64,000 nt of DNA from positions 466,324-530,323 of the forward strand of contig NZ_MRDL01000059.1 of assembly GCF_002008365.1 (NCBI RefSeq). The letters run 5' to 3'. The stretch comes from Rhizobium leguminosarum bv. viciae USDA 2370. GTDB taxonomy: Bacteria > Pseudomonadota > Alphaproteobacteria > Rhizobiales > Rhizobiaceae. Both the position numbers and the translations under genes were made by a program. This document shows positions 17,926 to 29,076 of the stretch, in pieces (the first letter of the stretch is position 1; the number at the start of each line of letters is the position of its first letter). The notes below the pieces were generated by a model, which saw nothing but the letters and a program-made list of their open reading frames with translations, was not told the DNA's origin and did not search any database.

Positions 17926-19113
17926 TCAGGCGAAGGCGTAGGAGCCGTCGGGCCGCTTCGGCACGCGCCGCTGCCAATGGATGTAGCCTTCCTCTTCCAT
18001 CGCCTTCTCGTCCATTTCGACGCCCCAGCCGGGCCGGTCGGGACGCAGCTCCAGATAGCCGTCCTTCGGCAGATAGGGATCGACGACGTAACGGGTTTCC
18101 CCCTCCCGCTTCTCGATATCGAGGCCGCCATAGACGTAGGCCTGTCCCTTTGGCAGCCGGTATTCGAGGATACGGAAATTCTGTGCCGCCGCAGAAAAAT
18201 GAACGTTGACCGCCGTCGCAAGTGGACCCATCGGGTTGTGCGGCGCCACGCCGACGAAGAAGGCTTCGGCGAGGGTGGCAATACGGCGCATTTCGCTGAT
18301 GCCGCCGACGACGCAGATGTCGGGCTGGATGAGGTCGGCGCCCTTGACCTGCAGCAGGCGCAGGAACTCGTTTCTGTTATAGAGCGACTCGCCGGTCGCC
18401 AGCACGCAGTTGAGCCCCTGTTTCAGATCGCCCCAAGCCTCGATATTTTCAGGACGCAGCGGCTCCTCGAAAAACAGAGGGTCGTAGGGCGCCAAGGCAT
18501 TGCCGAGTTGCCTTGCGGCGATCGGCTCGAAAATCTTCGCATGGGCGTCGAAGGCGATCTCATATTCGTCATTGACCGTTTCGCGCAGCGAGCGGAAATA
18601 ATCCGCCGAGGCTTTGACGACATTGCCCCAGCGATTGGAGTGCATGTCGATACGCCAGGGGCTGAGCTTGAAGGCGGTGAAACCCCACCCTTCCTTCAGA
18701 CGATCGAACTCGTCGCGGGCCGCCGGTGCATCCGGTGCGGTATAGACGCCGGCATAGACCTTGATGCGGTCGCGCACCTCGCCGCCCAGCAGCTTGTAGA
18801 CCGGGACGTTTGCCGCCTTGGCGGCGAGGTCCCACAGGCAGTGATCGAGTGCGGAGATCGCGGCAAGGCCGAGCGCGCCCGGCGGGAACCGGCTTTGCTG
18901 GATCAACAGATTGACGAGATAGTCGACGCGTGTCGGATCCTGGCCGGACAGAAATTCGTAAAGATAATCCAGGAGCGGCGGAAGCGCCTTGTCGGGGCCG
19001 TGATTGTAGCATTCGCCCCAGCCCGTTAGCCCGTCATCGGTGTCGAGCGCGACGATCACGCGGGGACGGTCCTTGTCGCGGGTCATGAAAACCCGCATGC
19101 GGTCGATCTTCAT
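17926..19113 (-). CDS. enolase-superfamily (mandelate racemase/MLE type) sugar-acid dehydratase
   Basis: A 395-residue protein with the capping domain (DGLTGWGECYNHG; GALGLAAISALDHCLWDLAAK) and the TIM barrel. Metal-ligand positions can be read as Asp in IAFDAHAK, Glu in FFEEPLRPEN and Glu in LATGESLYNR; the catalytic His is in VAPHNPMGPLA. This pattern belongs to the galactonate/mannonate dehydratase and galactarolactone cycloisomerase side of the superfamily. The reaction is removal of an alpha-proton from a sugar acid with loss of water or ring opening. It is the last gene of the minus-strand operon with a peptide-type ABC importer. The exact acid (galactonate, galactarate lactone and others) is not decided. 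Confidence 0.85.
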   Translation of the reverse strand: MKIDRMRVFMTRDKDRPRVIVALDTDDGLTGWGECYNHGPDKALPPLLDYLYEFLSGQDPTRVDYLVNLLIQQSRFPPGALGLAAISALDHCLWDLAAKAANVPVYKLLGGEVRDRIKVYAGVYTAPDAPAARDEFDRLKEGWGFTAFKLSPWRIDMHSNRWGNVVKASADYFRSLRETVNDEYEIAFDAHAKIFEPIAARQLGNALAPYDPLFFEEPLRPENIEAWGDLKQGLNCVLATGESLYNRNEFLRLLQVKGADLIQPDICVVGGISEMRRIATLAEAFFVGVAPHNPMGPLATAVNVHFSAAAQNFRILEYRLPKGQAYVYGGLDIEKREGETRYVVDPYLPKDGYLELRPDRPGWGVEMDEKAMEEEGYIHWQRRVPKRPDGSYAFA

Positions 19114-19125
19114 CTTTCTGTCCTT

Positions 19126-20333
19126 CTAGCGATTGAAATAGGTGCGGCGTGACAGGCGCGTCTGCACGTAGAGATGCTCGTTGTCGGTTCCGGGATTGTA
19201 GGCGCCGGCACTTTGCGGCACCGAGACATTGCCGTTGCTGGGGAAGCGCGCCACGAAAGCCTCGTCGATATCGCAGCCAAGTCCCGGGCCATCAGGAACG
19301 GCGATCAAGCCGTCAACCTGTTGCGGATGCGGCACGATCGTCTGGCGGCGGCCGTCCCAGTCATCGTCGAGGCGCTCGAGAATGAGGGCGTTCGGGATCG
19401 CCGCAAGCAGATGCAGAGCCGCATATTCCGCCACCGGCCCGAGCGAGCCCGAATGCGGCGCCATCTGGATATGATGCGCCTCGGCCATGGCAGCGATCTT
19501 CTTCATCTGGGTGATGCCGCCGGCCCGGCCCGTGTCCGGCTGGATCACGTCCACCAGCTCCTTTTCGATGAGCTCGCGCTCGCCGAAGATAGTCGCCGAA
19601 CGTTCGCCGGCCGCAAGCGGCACATGCGCTGCGTCGCGGATGCGCCGGTAGCCGTCGAAATTCTCCGGCGCGATCGGATCTTCCACCCACATCAATTCAT
19701 AGGGTTCAAGCGCCCGAACCAGCCGGCAGGCATCCGCAGGCGTCAGCCACGGCGGTCCATGCAGATCGATGGCGATGTCCATGTCGTCGCCGACGGCGTC
19801 ACGCAACGCGGCGACCTTGCGGACCGGATCGGCGACACCGCCGCATTTGATCGCCTTTATGCCGCGCGCTTTGAGGGCAAGCGCTCGCTCGGGCGTATTC
19901 GCATGCGAATAGATCGGGATCCGGTCACGCACCTTGCCGCCGAGCAGCATCCAGACAGGCACGCCGAGCGCCTTGCCCTTGACGTCCCAAAGCGCCATGT
20001 CGATGCCGGTCATCGCACCGCCGCCGACCGTCCCGAGCATGCCGTGGCCCATCATGGCGATATGCATCTTCTGCCACAGCCGTTCGATATGAGCCGGATC
20101 TTCGCCCACGAGGAGTGGCGCGAGATCATGGATCGCCGTCTCGACGACGCGCGGCCAGCCCGAGCATTCACCGATGCCGGTAATGCCCTCGTCGGTATCG
20201 ATCTTCAGAAAAAGCCAGTTTCTGGTGCCGCCAAACTGCTTGGAGGCGCCACCGCCAGAACGTTGGTCGGAAGCCCAGTTCGCGGGGTCGGGCTGACCGA
20301 CATGCATGAGAAAAGTACGGATCCCGGTGATTT

Positions 20334-20337
<4 letters not shown>
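19126..20337 (-). CDS. enolase-superfamily sugar-acid dehydratase (second)
   Basis: A 403-residue protein starting at ATG 20337, which overlaps the stop of the upstream ATPase gene (ATGA). A longer frame into that gene is rejected. Marks: DEGITGIGECSGWPRVVET, MTGIDMALWDVKGKALG, first metal-ligand Asp in IAIDLHGP, then WVEDPIAPEN and AAGERSAT, and the His region MAPHSGSLGPVAE. It resembles the galactonate dehydratase and D-tartrate/glucarate dehydratase side. It differs strongly from its neighbour at 17926, so the two probably act on different acids or stereoisomers. The spacing to the next gene is 12 bases. Confidence 0.85.
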
Positions 20338-22055
<1,718 letters not shown>

Positions 22056-22062
22056 GCCGGCC

Positions 22063-23184
22063 TCATTTGTTGTAGGGATCGGCCGCATCGCGCAGGCCGT
22101 CGCCGAGAAGGTTGAGCGCCATCACGGCGACCACGACGGCACAGCCCGGCATGAAGAGCCATGGCGCGGTGGCGATCGAGCGAATGTTCTGGGCCTCGCG
22201 CAGAAGCACGCCCCAGGAGATGGTCGGTGGCTGCAGACCGAGCCCGAGGAAGGAGAGAGAGGTTTCGGCAAGGATCATCGCCGGCACCGCAAGCGTGATC
22301 GACGCGATGATATGGCTGGCAAAGCTCGGCAACATGTGGCGAAAGATGATGCGCCTTTCGCGAACACCGTCGAGCCTCGCGGCGGCGACGAATTCCTCGG
22401 TGCGCAAAGACAGGAAGCGGCCGCGAACGACGCGGGCGAGCTGTGCCCAACCCGTCAGCGACAGGATGATCGTGATCATCATATATTGCAGCGTCGCAGG
22501 CCAGTCCTGTGGCAGCGCCGCGGCCATTGCCAACCAGATCGGGATCGTCGGCAGCGACAGCACAAAATCGATCACCCGCTGCAGGAAGAAATCGATGCGG
22601 CCGCCGTAATATCCCGAGATACCGCCGAGCACGATGCCGAGCATGAGCGAGAAGAAGACACCGACGAGGCCGATCGACAACGAGATCTGCGAGCCTTGGA
22701 CCGTTCGGCTGAAGACATCGCGCCCAAGCCTGTCGGCGCCGAACAGAAGCAATGGCGTCGTCTTGTCGGGTGAGGCGATCAGATGGATGTTGGTCCTGAA
22801 CAGGCCGAACACCGAATATTCGTAGCCGCGCCCGAAGAACTCGACGTCGACACGTTTTGTCGTGTCTTCCTTGAAGATGGCGGCCAGCGTCTCAGGATCG
22901 CGGGTCAGCTTCATCGGATAATAATGCGGGCCGAAGGAGAACCCGTTCTGCGTATCGATCAGATGCAATCTCTGCGGCGGGTGAAAAGTCGCCCGCGCAT
23001 TTTGCAGGTTCGGATCGTTGATGGCGAAAAAGCCGGGAAGCAGGGCGACGATATACATCAGCACGGTGACGACGAGCGCCACCATGGCCAGCCGATGCCG
23101 GCGGAAAGCCCACCAGATGAGCTGCCACTGCGACGCGACGGCGGCGCGATCCGGCGGAATGTTCGTAACGGTGATGTCGGCCAT
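22063..23184 (-). CDS. peptide/opine-type ABC permease (DppC-like)
   Basis: A 373-residue protein with the OppC/DppC topology: an N-terminal membrane segment (LAMVALVVTVLMYIVALLPG), a long periplasmic loop of about 110 residues, then five segments. The permease signature is ARVVRGRFLSLRTEEFVAAARLDG, read around EFVAAARLDG, with ILAETSLSFLGLG after it. The loop is longer than in typical DppC proteins (about 300 residues total), a feature of the long subfamily linked to oligosaccharide import. Starts at ATG 23184 with AGGAGC. Confidence 0.93.
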   Translation of the reverse strand: MADITVTNIPPDRAAVASQWQLIWWAFRRHRLAMVALVVTVLMYIVALLPGFFAINDPNLQNARATFHPPQRLHLIDTQNGFSFGPHYYPMKLTRDPETLAAIFKEDTTKRVDVEFFGRGYEYSVFGLFRTNIHLIASPDKTTPLLLFGADRLGRDVFSRTVQGSQISLSIGLVGVFFSLMLGIVLGGISGYYGGRIDFFLQRVIDFVLSLPTIPIWLAMAAALPQDWPATLQYMMITIILSLTGWAQLARVVRGRFLSLRTEEFVAAARLDGVRERRIIFRHMLPSFASHIIASITLAVPAMILAETSLSFLGLGLQPPTISWGVLLREAQNIRSIATAPWLFMPGCAVVVAVMALNLLGDGLRDAADPYNK

Positions 23185-23193
23185 GTAAGGCTC

Positions 23194-24180
23194 CTATTCC
23201 AACCGGATGCGGGGATCGACCAACGCAAGCAGGATGTCGCTGATCAAAGAGCCTATCAGCGTCAGCGCGCAGATCAGCAGAACGAAGGCGCCGGCGAGAT
23301 ACATGTCCTGGGCCATCAGCGCCTGCAGCAGCAAAGGTGCTGCCGTCGGCAGATTGAGGACGATGGCGACGACGACCGAGCCGGAAATGAGGTTGGGCAG
23401 CAGCCAGGCAATCGTCGAGATGAACGGATTGAGCGCGATCATCAGAGGATATTTCATCAGCAGCCGGAACTCAGAGAGACCTTTTGCCCGTGCCGTTGTG
23501 ACGTAAGGCTTCGGCAGCTCATCGAGCATGTTCGCGCGCATGACGCGGATGAGGCTCGCCGTCGAGGAGACGGCAAGGATGATGACGGGAAGCCAGAGAT
23601 GCGAGAAGAGGTCGACCATCTTGGCGAAGCTCCAGGACGCGTTCTCATATTCCGGCGAAAAGAGCCCGCCGACATCCTGTCCGAATTCGACCGCCGCGAC
23701 ATACATCAGTACCAGCGCCAGCAGGAAGGACGGAACGGCCAGGCCGAAAAAGGTGAAGGCAGTGAAGAAATAGTCGCCGATCGAATATTTGCGCACCGCG
23801 GAATAGACTCCGATCGGCAGTGCGATCGCCCAGGTAGCGATCAATGTCGACAGAGCCAGAACGAGCGTCAGCGCCATACGCTCCCAGATCAGGTCAGAGA
23901 CCGGCTGCTGCCATTCGAAGGAAATGCCGAAATCGCCGCGTGTAAGAATGCCCCATATCCATTTGAAATATTGGATGAGCATAGGGTCGCCGAGGCCGAA
24001 GCGCTCGCGCAACTGCGCCGCCGTGTTCTGATCGACGATCTCGTTGGAGGCTGCCAGCGTCGCAATATAGGTCGTAACATAATCGCCTGGCGGCAGCTGG
24101 ATCAGCACGAAAGCGAGGAAGCTGACGGCAAACAGCGATGGAATCATCCATAGGAAGCGTTTGGCGATAAAGACCAGCAT
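23194..24180 (-). CDS. peptide/opine-type ABC permease (DppB-like)
   Basis: A 328-residue DppB-type permease starting at ATG 24180; the longer frame to 24210 is less likely. Features: N-terminal segment FLWMIPSLFAVSFLAFVLIQLPPGD, AAQLRERFGLGDPMLIQY, a series of six membrane segments, and the cytoplasmic EAA-type loop PYVTTARAKGLSEFRLLMKYPL. It pairs with the DppC-like protein 9 bases downstream and is preceded by a hairpin that separates it from the binding-protein gene. Confidence 0.93.
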   Translation of the reverse strand: MLVFIAKRFLWMIPSLFAVSFLAFVLIQLPPGDYVTTYIATLAASNEIVDQNTAAQLRERFGLGDPMLIQYFKWIWGILTRGDFGISFEWQQPVSDLIWERMALTLVLALSTLIATWAIALPIGVYSAVRKYSIGDYFFTAFTFFGLAVPSFLLALVLMYVAAVEFGQDVGGLFSPEYENASWSFAKMVDLFSHLWLPVIILAVSSTASLIRVMRANMLDELPKPYVTTARAKGLSEFRLLMKYPLMIALNPFISTIAWLLPNLISGSVVVAIVLNLPTAAPLLLQALMAQDMYLAGAFVLLICALTLIGSLISDILLALVDPRIRLE

Positions 24181-24265
24181 AAGGCGCCTCTTGCATTGAA
24201 CGCCGCCCACCCGGCCTTGTCGGCCGTCAGGACCGGCAAGGCATCTCGGAGGGCGAACTGAAAGA

Positions 24266-24293
24266 AAGCGCCGTACCGTCGGGCACGGCGCTT
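24266..24293 (-). terminator. GC-rich hairpin between binding protein and permease genes
   Basis: AAGCGCCGT and ACGGCGCTT form perfect 9-bp arms around a 10-base loop, 10 bases after the binding-protein stop codon. On the minus strand the arm is followed by TTTCTTTC, a weak T-run. It could be a partial terminator or an RNA stabiliser giving more binding protein than permease. Confidence 0.65.
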
Positions 24294-24303
24294 AAGACGA
24301 AAA

Positions 24304-26241
24304 TCAGCTCGTGAAGGTGAATTGCTGCGGCATTGCAGGGCCGGGATTGGGCCAGGACCAGCTATCCGGCTCCTTCTCGGGAACATTGCGCAGATTGTTG
24401 CGGATGATGCCGAAACCGCCGACAGCAAGGCAAAGGCCGACGGTCTCGAACTCCTCAGCCGCGATGTCGAAGATCTGCTTCATGATCGCGCCGCGTTTGT
24501 CGAGATCAGCCGTCGAACGTGCTTCGTCGAAGAGCTTCATGCGCTTCTTCTGGCTTTCCGGCGGTTCTTCGCCACGTGCACCGTTGGAGGTGTACCAAAG
24601 CGTCCACGGAATGGCATAACGCGAGCCCTGCGGATGGAAAGCGAAGAAATCGCGCGGATCGAGCATCGGATCGAGACCGCCAGGGCCCGGCCATACCGCC
24701 GCATCATGGGCATTGTCGTCGCCGCGGGTGTAATAGAGCGCCCGCTCGATCGTGTTGACCTTCATGTCGATACCGATCTGGGCCCAATGCGTCTTGACCA
24801 GTTCCAGGGCATCGACGAGGTCGGGATAGAGCGTCGGAATGACGTCGATCGAGAAGAATACTTTCTGGCCGTCGGGCCTCAGCCGGAAACCGTCGCCGCC
24901 TTTCTTGTAGCCGGCCTCATCGAGCATCGCGCCTGCCTTGTCGGCGTCATATTCAGTGAACTGGCGTGCGTATTTCTCGTTATACCAGGGATGGGTCGGA
25001 CGCGGCCCAGCCTGGTAGGGCTCGCTCTGTCCGAAATAGACGATGTCGATGAGTTCCGGGCGATTGATGCCGATCGAGAGCGCTTGCCGGAACGCCTTAT
25101 CCGCAAACATCTTGCGCATGGCAGGATCTTTGTGGGTGATGTTGAAGTAGATCTGGCACTGTTGCGAGGCCGAAGGCACGAGCGTCAGCAGCCGATAATC
25201 GCCTTTCTCCATGTTCTTGGACAGCGTCGGCTTGTTGGCCAGAACGCTGATATGGCGTTCCTGGATGTCGATCTTTCCCGAGATGACATTCAGCATCAGC
25301 GATTCGACGTCCTGCGAGATGCCGAAGTTGATTTCATCGATGTAGGGAAGCTGGTTGCCCTCGGTATCGACCTGCCAGAAATAAGGGTTGCGGGTCATGA
25401 CGACGCGCGTCGCGCCACCGGCATAGGGCTCCTTGATCACCCATGGATCGAGTGTCGGCTTGTCGACATTACCCCATCGCGACGGGATCTCGATGTCGCC
25501 GCAACGGCTGCGGAACAGCTCCGTCCAACTGGTGACGCCGGCCTTCTTCGCATCGGCCTCGATATTCGGATTATATTTCGGCAGGAACTGGCTGCAGTAG
25601 TGCTTCGGGAACAGCGTCGGATGCTGACCAAGCGGCGTGGCGAGGTTTTCCAGATAAAGCGCGTTGGCGGCCGCAAAGGTGAACTTCACCGTATAATCGT
25701 CGATCTTCTCGACGGTGACCGGCTTGCCGGCGACCGCAAGCTGCGCCGGTGTCGAGCTGTAAAGCTCGGTGTTCTTGACGCAATCTTCGATCGCGAAGAC
25801 AACGTCATCGGCCGTAAAGGGATGACCGTCCGACCAGCGCACGCCTTCGATGAGATGGAACGTGAATTGCGTTGCGTCATCGCTGACTTCCCAGCGTTCG
25901 GCAAGGTTCGGCTGCACGGCGGTAAAATCGAGGTTCCAGCGCACGAGGCTCTGGTTGCCGACCATGCGCAGGATGCCGTTATGGTCGGATGAACCGCGAA
26001 GGCCTCGGCGCAGCGAACCGCCGTAGGTGCCGACTTTCTCGAACGGCGTCACGACCATCGGCTTTTTCGGCAGGCGCTCGGCGAGCGGCGGCAGCTTTCC
26101 ATCCTTGGCGAGTTGCGCAAGTGCTGGCGCTTCGCCACCTGCGGCAGAGACGCGACCGGCGATAGACAGCGCCGCGACACCAGCCATGCCGCCAAGTACG
26201 GCGCGGCGGGTGACACCACGCGACAGTATTTCATTGGCCAT
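24304..26241 (-). CDS. Tat-exported ABC substrate-binding protein, family 5
   Basis: A 645-residue SBP_bac_5 protein. The N-terminus has a twin-arginine-type signal (VTRRAVLGGMAGVAALSIAG) and a cleavage region VSAAGG. The core carries the family pattern FHLIEGVRWSDGHPFTADDVVFAIED and SIGINRPELIDIVYFGQ. At 645 residues it is about 100 longer than typical DppA, as for binding proteins of oligosaccharide-type importers. The start ATG 26241 has an excellent AAGGGAGG site. It opens the minus-strand operon of permeases, ATPase and two dehydratases, which suggests import of a uronic-acid-containing oligosaccharide or sugar acid. Confidence 0.92.
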   Translation of the reverse strand: MANEILSRGVTRRAVLGGMAGVAALSIAGRVSAAGGEAPALAQLAKDGKLPPLAERLPKKPMVVTPFEKVGTYGGSLRRGLRGSSDHNGILRMVGNQSLVRWNLDFTAVQPNLAERWEVSDDATQFTFHLIEGVRWSDGHPFTADDVVFAIEDCVKNTELYSSTPAQLAVAGKPVTVEKIDDYTVKFTFAAANALYLENLATPLGQHPTLFPKHYCSQFLPKYNPNIEADAKKAGVTSWTELFRSRCGDIEIPSRWGNVDKPTLDPWVIKEPYAGGATRVVMTRNPYFWQVDTEGNQLPYIDEINFGISQDVESLMLNVISGKIDIQERHISVLANKPTLSKNMEKGDYRLLTLVPSASQQCQIYFNITHKDPAMRKMFADKAFRQALSIGINRPELIDIVYFGQSEPYQAGPRPTHPWYNEKYARQFTEYDADKAGAMLDEAGYKKGGDGFRLRPDGQKVFFSIDVIPTLYPDLVDALELVKTHWAQIGIDMKVNTIERALYYTRGDDNAHDAAVWPGPGGLDPMLDPRDFFAFHPQGSRYAIPWTLWYTSNGARGEEPPESQKKRMKLFDEARSTADLDKRGAIMKQIFDIAAEEFETVGLCLAVGGFGIIRNNLRNVPEKEPDSWSWPNPGPAMPQQFTFTS

Positions 26242-26564
26242 CGAATTCCTCCCTTTTGTGCCGGCGCAGCCTTTGCCCCGGCCGATGCGGCGGGCTCCCG
26301 ACCCGCCGCCGCGCCCTCCTCGGCGCTACGACCTGAACCATAGACACGTTCGCAAATGATTACAAGAGTTGACAGATAATTACAAATTTTGTAGCGATGC
26401 AGCATCGAAATACGATGTTGTGCCGCTGAAATACGGCCAGCAGGATCAAAAACGTTCGATCTGTCAGATGCTGTGCGCCGCCCTGAACATCATGGTCGGC
26501 GACAGCCAGGGTGCGACCGTCAACGCCGTCGCATGGCGTCGAGAGACGAGAGAAAAGGACCAGA
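26242..26564. other. 323-base divergent promoter region of the sugar-acid cluster
   Basis: It separates the binding-protein operon (minus) from the GntR-udh operon (plus). It contains an AT-rich core at 26355-26400 with a TTGACA box and a palindrome, described separately. No ORF of note. Its position between the two operons makes it the likely joint control point of both. Confidence 0.6.
26369..26393 (+). promoter_or_regulatory. candidate -35 box and GntR-type palindrome
   Basis: TTGACA (26369-26374) is followed by TACAAATTTTGTA (26381-26393), a 13-bp odd palindrome. A FadR-type repressor commonly binds a short palindrome of this size, and placing it within the promoter spacer would block RNA polymerase. 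The -10 box is not clear. The regulator encoded at 26565 is the natural candidate. Confidence 0.4.
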
Positions 26565-27278
26565 ATGACATTTACGGTCGATGCCGTTTCGAACAGGGGC
26601 GCAACGCGCTTCAGCGACATCATCTACGAGAAGATCGTGGGGATGATCGCCGACGGCAACTTTCCGGTGAACGAACGACTGCCACCGGAGACGAAGCTTG
26701 CCGCAGATTTCGGCGCATCGAGACCCGTCGTGCGCGAAGCGCTTGAACGCTTGAGAGCCGACGGCTTGGTCGTTTCGCGCAAGGGTTCCGGTTCCTATGT
26801 CAGGCAAAGGCCGGATTCGTCGATGCTGAAAATGGTGCCGGTCGGCTCCTTGGCCGATGTCCAGCGGTTCTTCGAATTCCGCGCCGGTCTCGAAGCCGAG
26901 GCGGCGGAGCTTGCCGCACGGAACTGGCAGCCGGCCGACAAGGAGCGGATAACGGCAGCGCTTCTTTCGATCGAACAATGCCTGCGCAACGGAGAGCTTG
27001 GTGCCGAGGAAGACCAGGCTCTGCATGACGCAATTGCCATGGCGACCGGTAACCAGTTCCACATCACGCTGCGCGAGTGGTTCAAGCCGCATTTCGCCAT
27101 CGGGCATTCCGTTACGAGAAGCTTGAGCTTGAAGCGGACGCCGGAACAGATCCGCAGCGTCCAGGACGAGCATGCGGTGATCGTCGAGGCAATCTTCGCG
27201 CACCGGGAAACCGAAGCGCATGATGCGATGAAAAAACACATACTGAATGCTCGCGCCCGCATGTTCCAAGGCGTGTGA
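26565..27278 (+). CDS. GntR/FadR-family (FCD domain) transcriptional regulator
   Basis: A 237-residue protein starting at ATG 26565 after AAAAGGA. The winged helix is at residues 15-80 (RFSDIIYEKIVGMIADGNF; LPPETKLAADFGASRPVVREAL; GLVVSRKGSGSYVR). The helical FCD effector domain follows (FFEFRAGLEAEAAELAA; DQALHDAIAMATGNQF; DEHAVIVEAIFAHR), whose His/Asp positions normally hold a metal and an organic acid. It is the first gene of the uronate-dehydrogenase operon and probably represses both divergent operons until a sugar acid binds. Confidence 0.92.
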   Translation: MTFTVDAVSNRGATRFSDIIYEKIVGMIADGNFPVNERLPPETKLAADFGASRPVVREALERLRADGLVVSRKGSGSYVRQRPDSSMLKMVPVGSLADVQRFFEFRAGLEAEAAELAARNWQPADKERITAALLSIEQCLRNGELGAEEDQALHDAIAMATGNQFHITLREWFKPHFAIGHSVTRSLSLKRTPEQIRSVQDEHAVIVEAIFAHRETEAHDAMKKHILNARARMFQGV

Positions 27279-27298
27279 GCACAATGGGAGGAGAAATG

Positions 27299-28129
27299 AT
27301 GAAACGGGTCGCCATGACGGGTGCTGCCGGACGTGTAGGAACTCTGCTGCGCCCGCTCCTTCGGTCGCATGTCGAGCACCTCAGCCTGATCGATCTCCAG
27401 GAGCCTGACGAGCTTGGCGAAAACGAGAGCTTCCTAAAGGCCGATCTTACAAAGCTCGACGAGGCGACGGCTGCGCTGAAGGATGTCGACGGTGTGGTTC
27501 ATCTCGCCGGCATTGCAAGCGGCATCGACATGAACGCCATTCTGCACGCGAACGTGCTTGGAACATACAATCTTTACGAAGCGGCGCGGACCAACAAGGT
27601 CCAGCGGGTCGTCTATGCATCGAGCAACCATGCCACGGGCTTTTATCCGCGCGGCCAACTCGTGTCGCCGCTCGACCCGATGCGCCCCGACAGCCCTTAT
27701 GGACTTTCCAAATGCTGGGGCGAACTTGTGGCGGGGCTGTATTACGACACATCAGGCATTCGCTCTCTTTCCATCCGCATCGGCAATGCGGGCACCTATC
27801 CCAACAGCGAGCGATCTGTTGCGATCTGGATCAGCGCGCGAGACCTGGCGCAATTGGTCAGGATCGGCCTGTCGCACCCGTTGATCGCAGCAACGGTGGT
27901 TTATGGCGTTTCTGATGCCGAGGAGATCTGGTGGGACAACGGTCTGGCGGCACGATTGGGCTACCAGCCACAGGACCGGCCGCGCGATCACGCCCGCATC
28001 GAGGAGGGATCCGAAGGGCCGGTCGCGCTTGCGTTCCAGGGTGGCGGGTTCTGTGAGATCAATCACGACGGCACCATCCGCATGCGCGACGCCGAGGGTC
28101 TGGCCACGAGCCTGGAGACAGTTGAATGA
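27299..28129 (+). CDS. udh: NAD-dependent uronate-dehydrogenase-like SDR
   Basis: A 276-residue extended SDR. ATG 27299 is chosen because GGAGG (27287-27291) is spaced 7 bases from it; ATGs at 27284 and 27296 are alternatives. Features: GAAGRVG nucleotide loop, VVHLAGIASG, NLYEAARTNKVQRVVYASSNHATGFYP (read in two parts) and the catalytic YGLSK. The SSNHATGFYP and WWDN motifs match bacterial uronate dehydrogenases, which oxidise galacturonate or glucuronate to the aldaro-lactone. The next gene encodes a lactonase-type protein, which fits. Gene symbol given by homology; activity not proven. Confidence 0.85.
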   Translation: MKRVAMTGAAGRVGTLLRPLLRSHVEHLSLIDLQEPDELGENESFLKADLTKLDEATAALKDVDGVVHLAGIASGIDMNAILHANVLGTYNLYEAARTNKVQRVVYASSNHATGFYPRGQLVSPLDPMRPDSPYGLSKCWGELVAGLYYDTSGIRSLSIRIGNAGTYPNSERSVAIWISARDLAQLVRIGLSHPLIAATVVYGVSDAEEIWWDNGLAARLGYQPQDRPRDHARIEEGSEGPVALAFQGGGFCEINHDGTIRMRDAEGLATSLETVE

Positions 28130-29019
28130 CGGCCCCGCTAGTCATCCGCCCGGACGTCCGTTCCGTGATCCAGCAGCCGCTGACGGTTGGTGAATCGCCG
28201 GTATGGGACGAGGAGACCGGCACTTTGTGGTTCGTCGATATTCAGGCGCCGGCGCTCGTCCGGCTCTCGGGTTCAGGAAAGATCGACCGCTTCGACATGC
28301 CGACAGCAATCGGCGCCCTCGGGCTTTGCCGCGATCACAAGATCGTCGTGGCGCTTCAGACGGGCGTCCATCTCTTCGATCCCGCCTCTGGAGATTTTGA
28401 GCTCGTGTCCGATCCAGTCGGGCGACACATCAACTGCCGCCTCAATGACGGAAAGGTCGGCCCCGACGGGCACTTCTGGATCGGCTCGATCAGCGAAGCC
28501 AAGCCGCAGATCGATGATGCCGCACTTTACCGCGTTAGCGCCGATGGCCGCACGCGGACCGTTGCAACCGGACTGACGAGCTCCAACGGCCTTGCCTGGT
28601 CGCCGGACGGCCGGCGGATGTATCACTCCGACAGCCGGCAATGCTTCCTGCAGGCATTCGACTTCGATCCTGATACGGGCGACCTCGGCGATGGGCGCCG
28701 GCTTCGCAGCTTTACGGAAGACGAGGGTCGTCCGGACGGAGCGACAACCGATCGCGATGGGTTCTACTGGAGCGCCGGCGTTTCTGCCGGTCGCCTCAAC
28801 CGAATATCGCCCGAAGGCGAAATCGTCGAGATCTACATTCTGCCGGTCGCGGCACCGACAATGCCGTGTTTCGGAGGGCCGGATCTGCGCACCCTCTTTG
28901 TCACGAGCCTGTCGACGGACCGTACCGGACGTTTCGAGGCGGGGACGGTCATCGCCTTCGACGTGGATGCAAAGGGCCTGCCGCCCTTCCGCTTCGGGAC
29001 CGGTCACCCTCCGGGATGA
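28126..29019 (+). CDS. SMP-30/gluconolactonase-family lactonase
   Basis: A 297-residue six-bladed beta-propeller. ATG 28126 overlaps the stop of the udh-like gene (ATGA), so translation is coupled. Metal-ligand positions are recognisable: Glu in VGESPVWDEETG, Asn in LTSSNGLAWSPDG and Asp in PDGATTDRDG. Substrate-loop residues include CRLNDGKVGPDG. The family hydrolyses sugar lactones; here the lactone made by the uronate dehydrogenase (galactaro- or glucaro-lactone) is the natural substrate. Confidence 0.92.
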   Translation: MTAPLVIRPDVRSVIQQPLTVGESPVWDEETGTLWFVDIQAPALVRLSGSGKIDRFDMPTAIGALGLCRDHKIVVALQTGVHLFDPASGDFELVSDPVGRHINCRLNDGKVGPDGHFWIGSISEAKPQIDDAALYRVSADGRTRTVATGLTSSNGLAWSPDGRRMYHSDSRQCFLQAFDFDPDTGDLGDGRRLRSFTEDEGRPDGATTDRDGFYWSAGVSAGRLNRISPEGEIVEIYILPVAAPTMPCFGGPDLRTLFVTSLSTDRTGRFEAGTVIAFDVDAKGLPPFRFGTGHPPG

Positions 29020-29076
29020 CAGCGAGCCTCCCTTCGAAATGACAGCGAATAGATGGAAAGATAACGGGGAAGAAAG

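Noticed and set aside
24322..25992. 556-codon plus-strand frame opposite the binding protein
   Set aside because: Antisense shadow of a clearly recognisable SBP_bac_5 gene.
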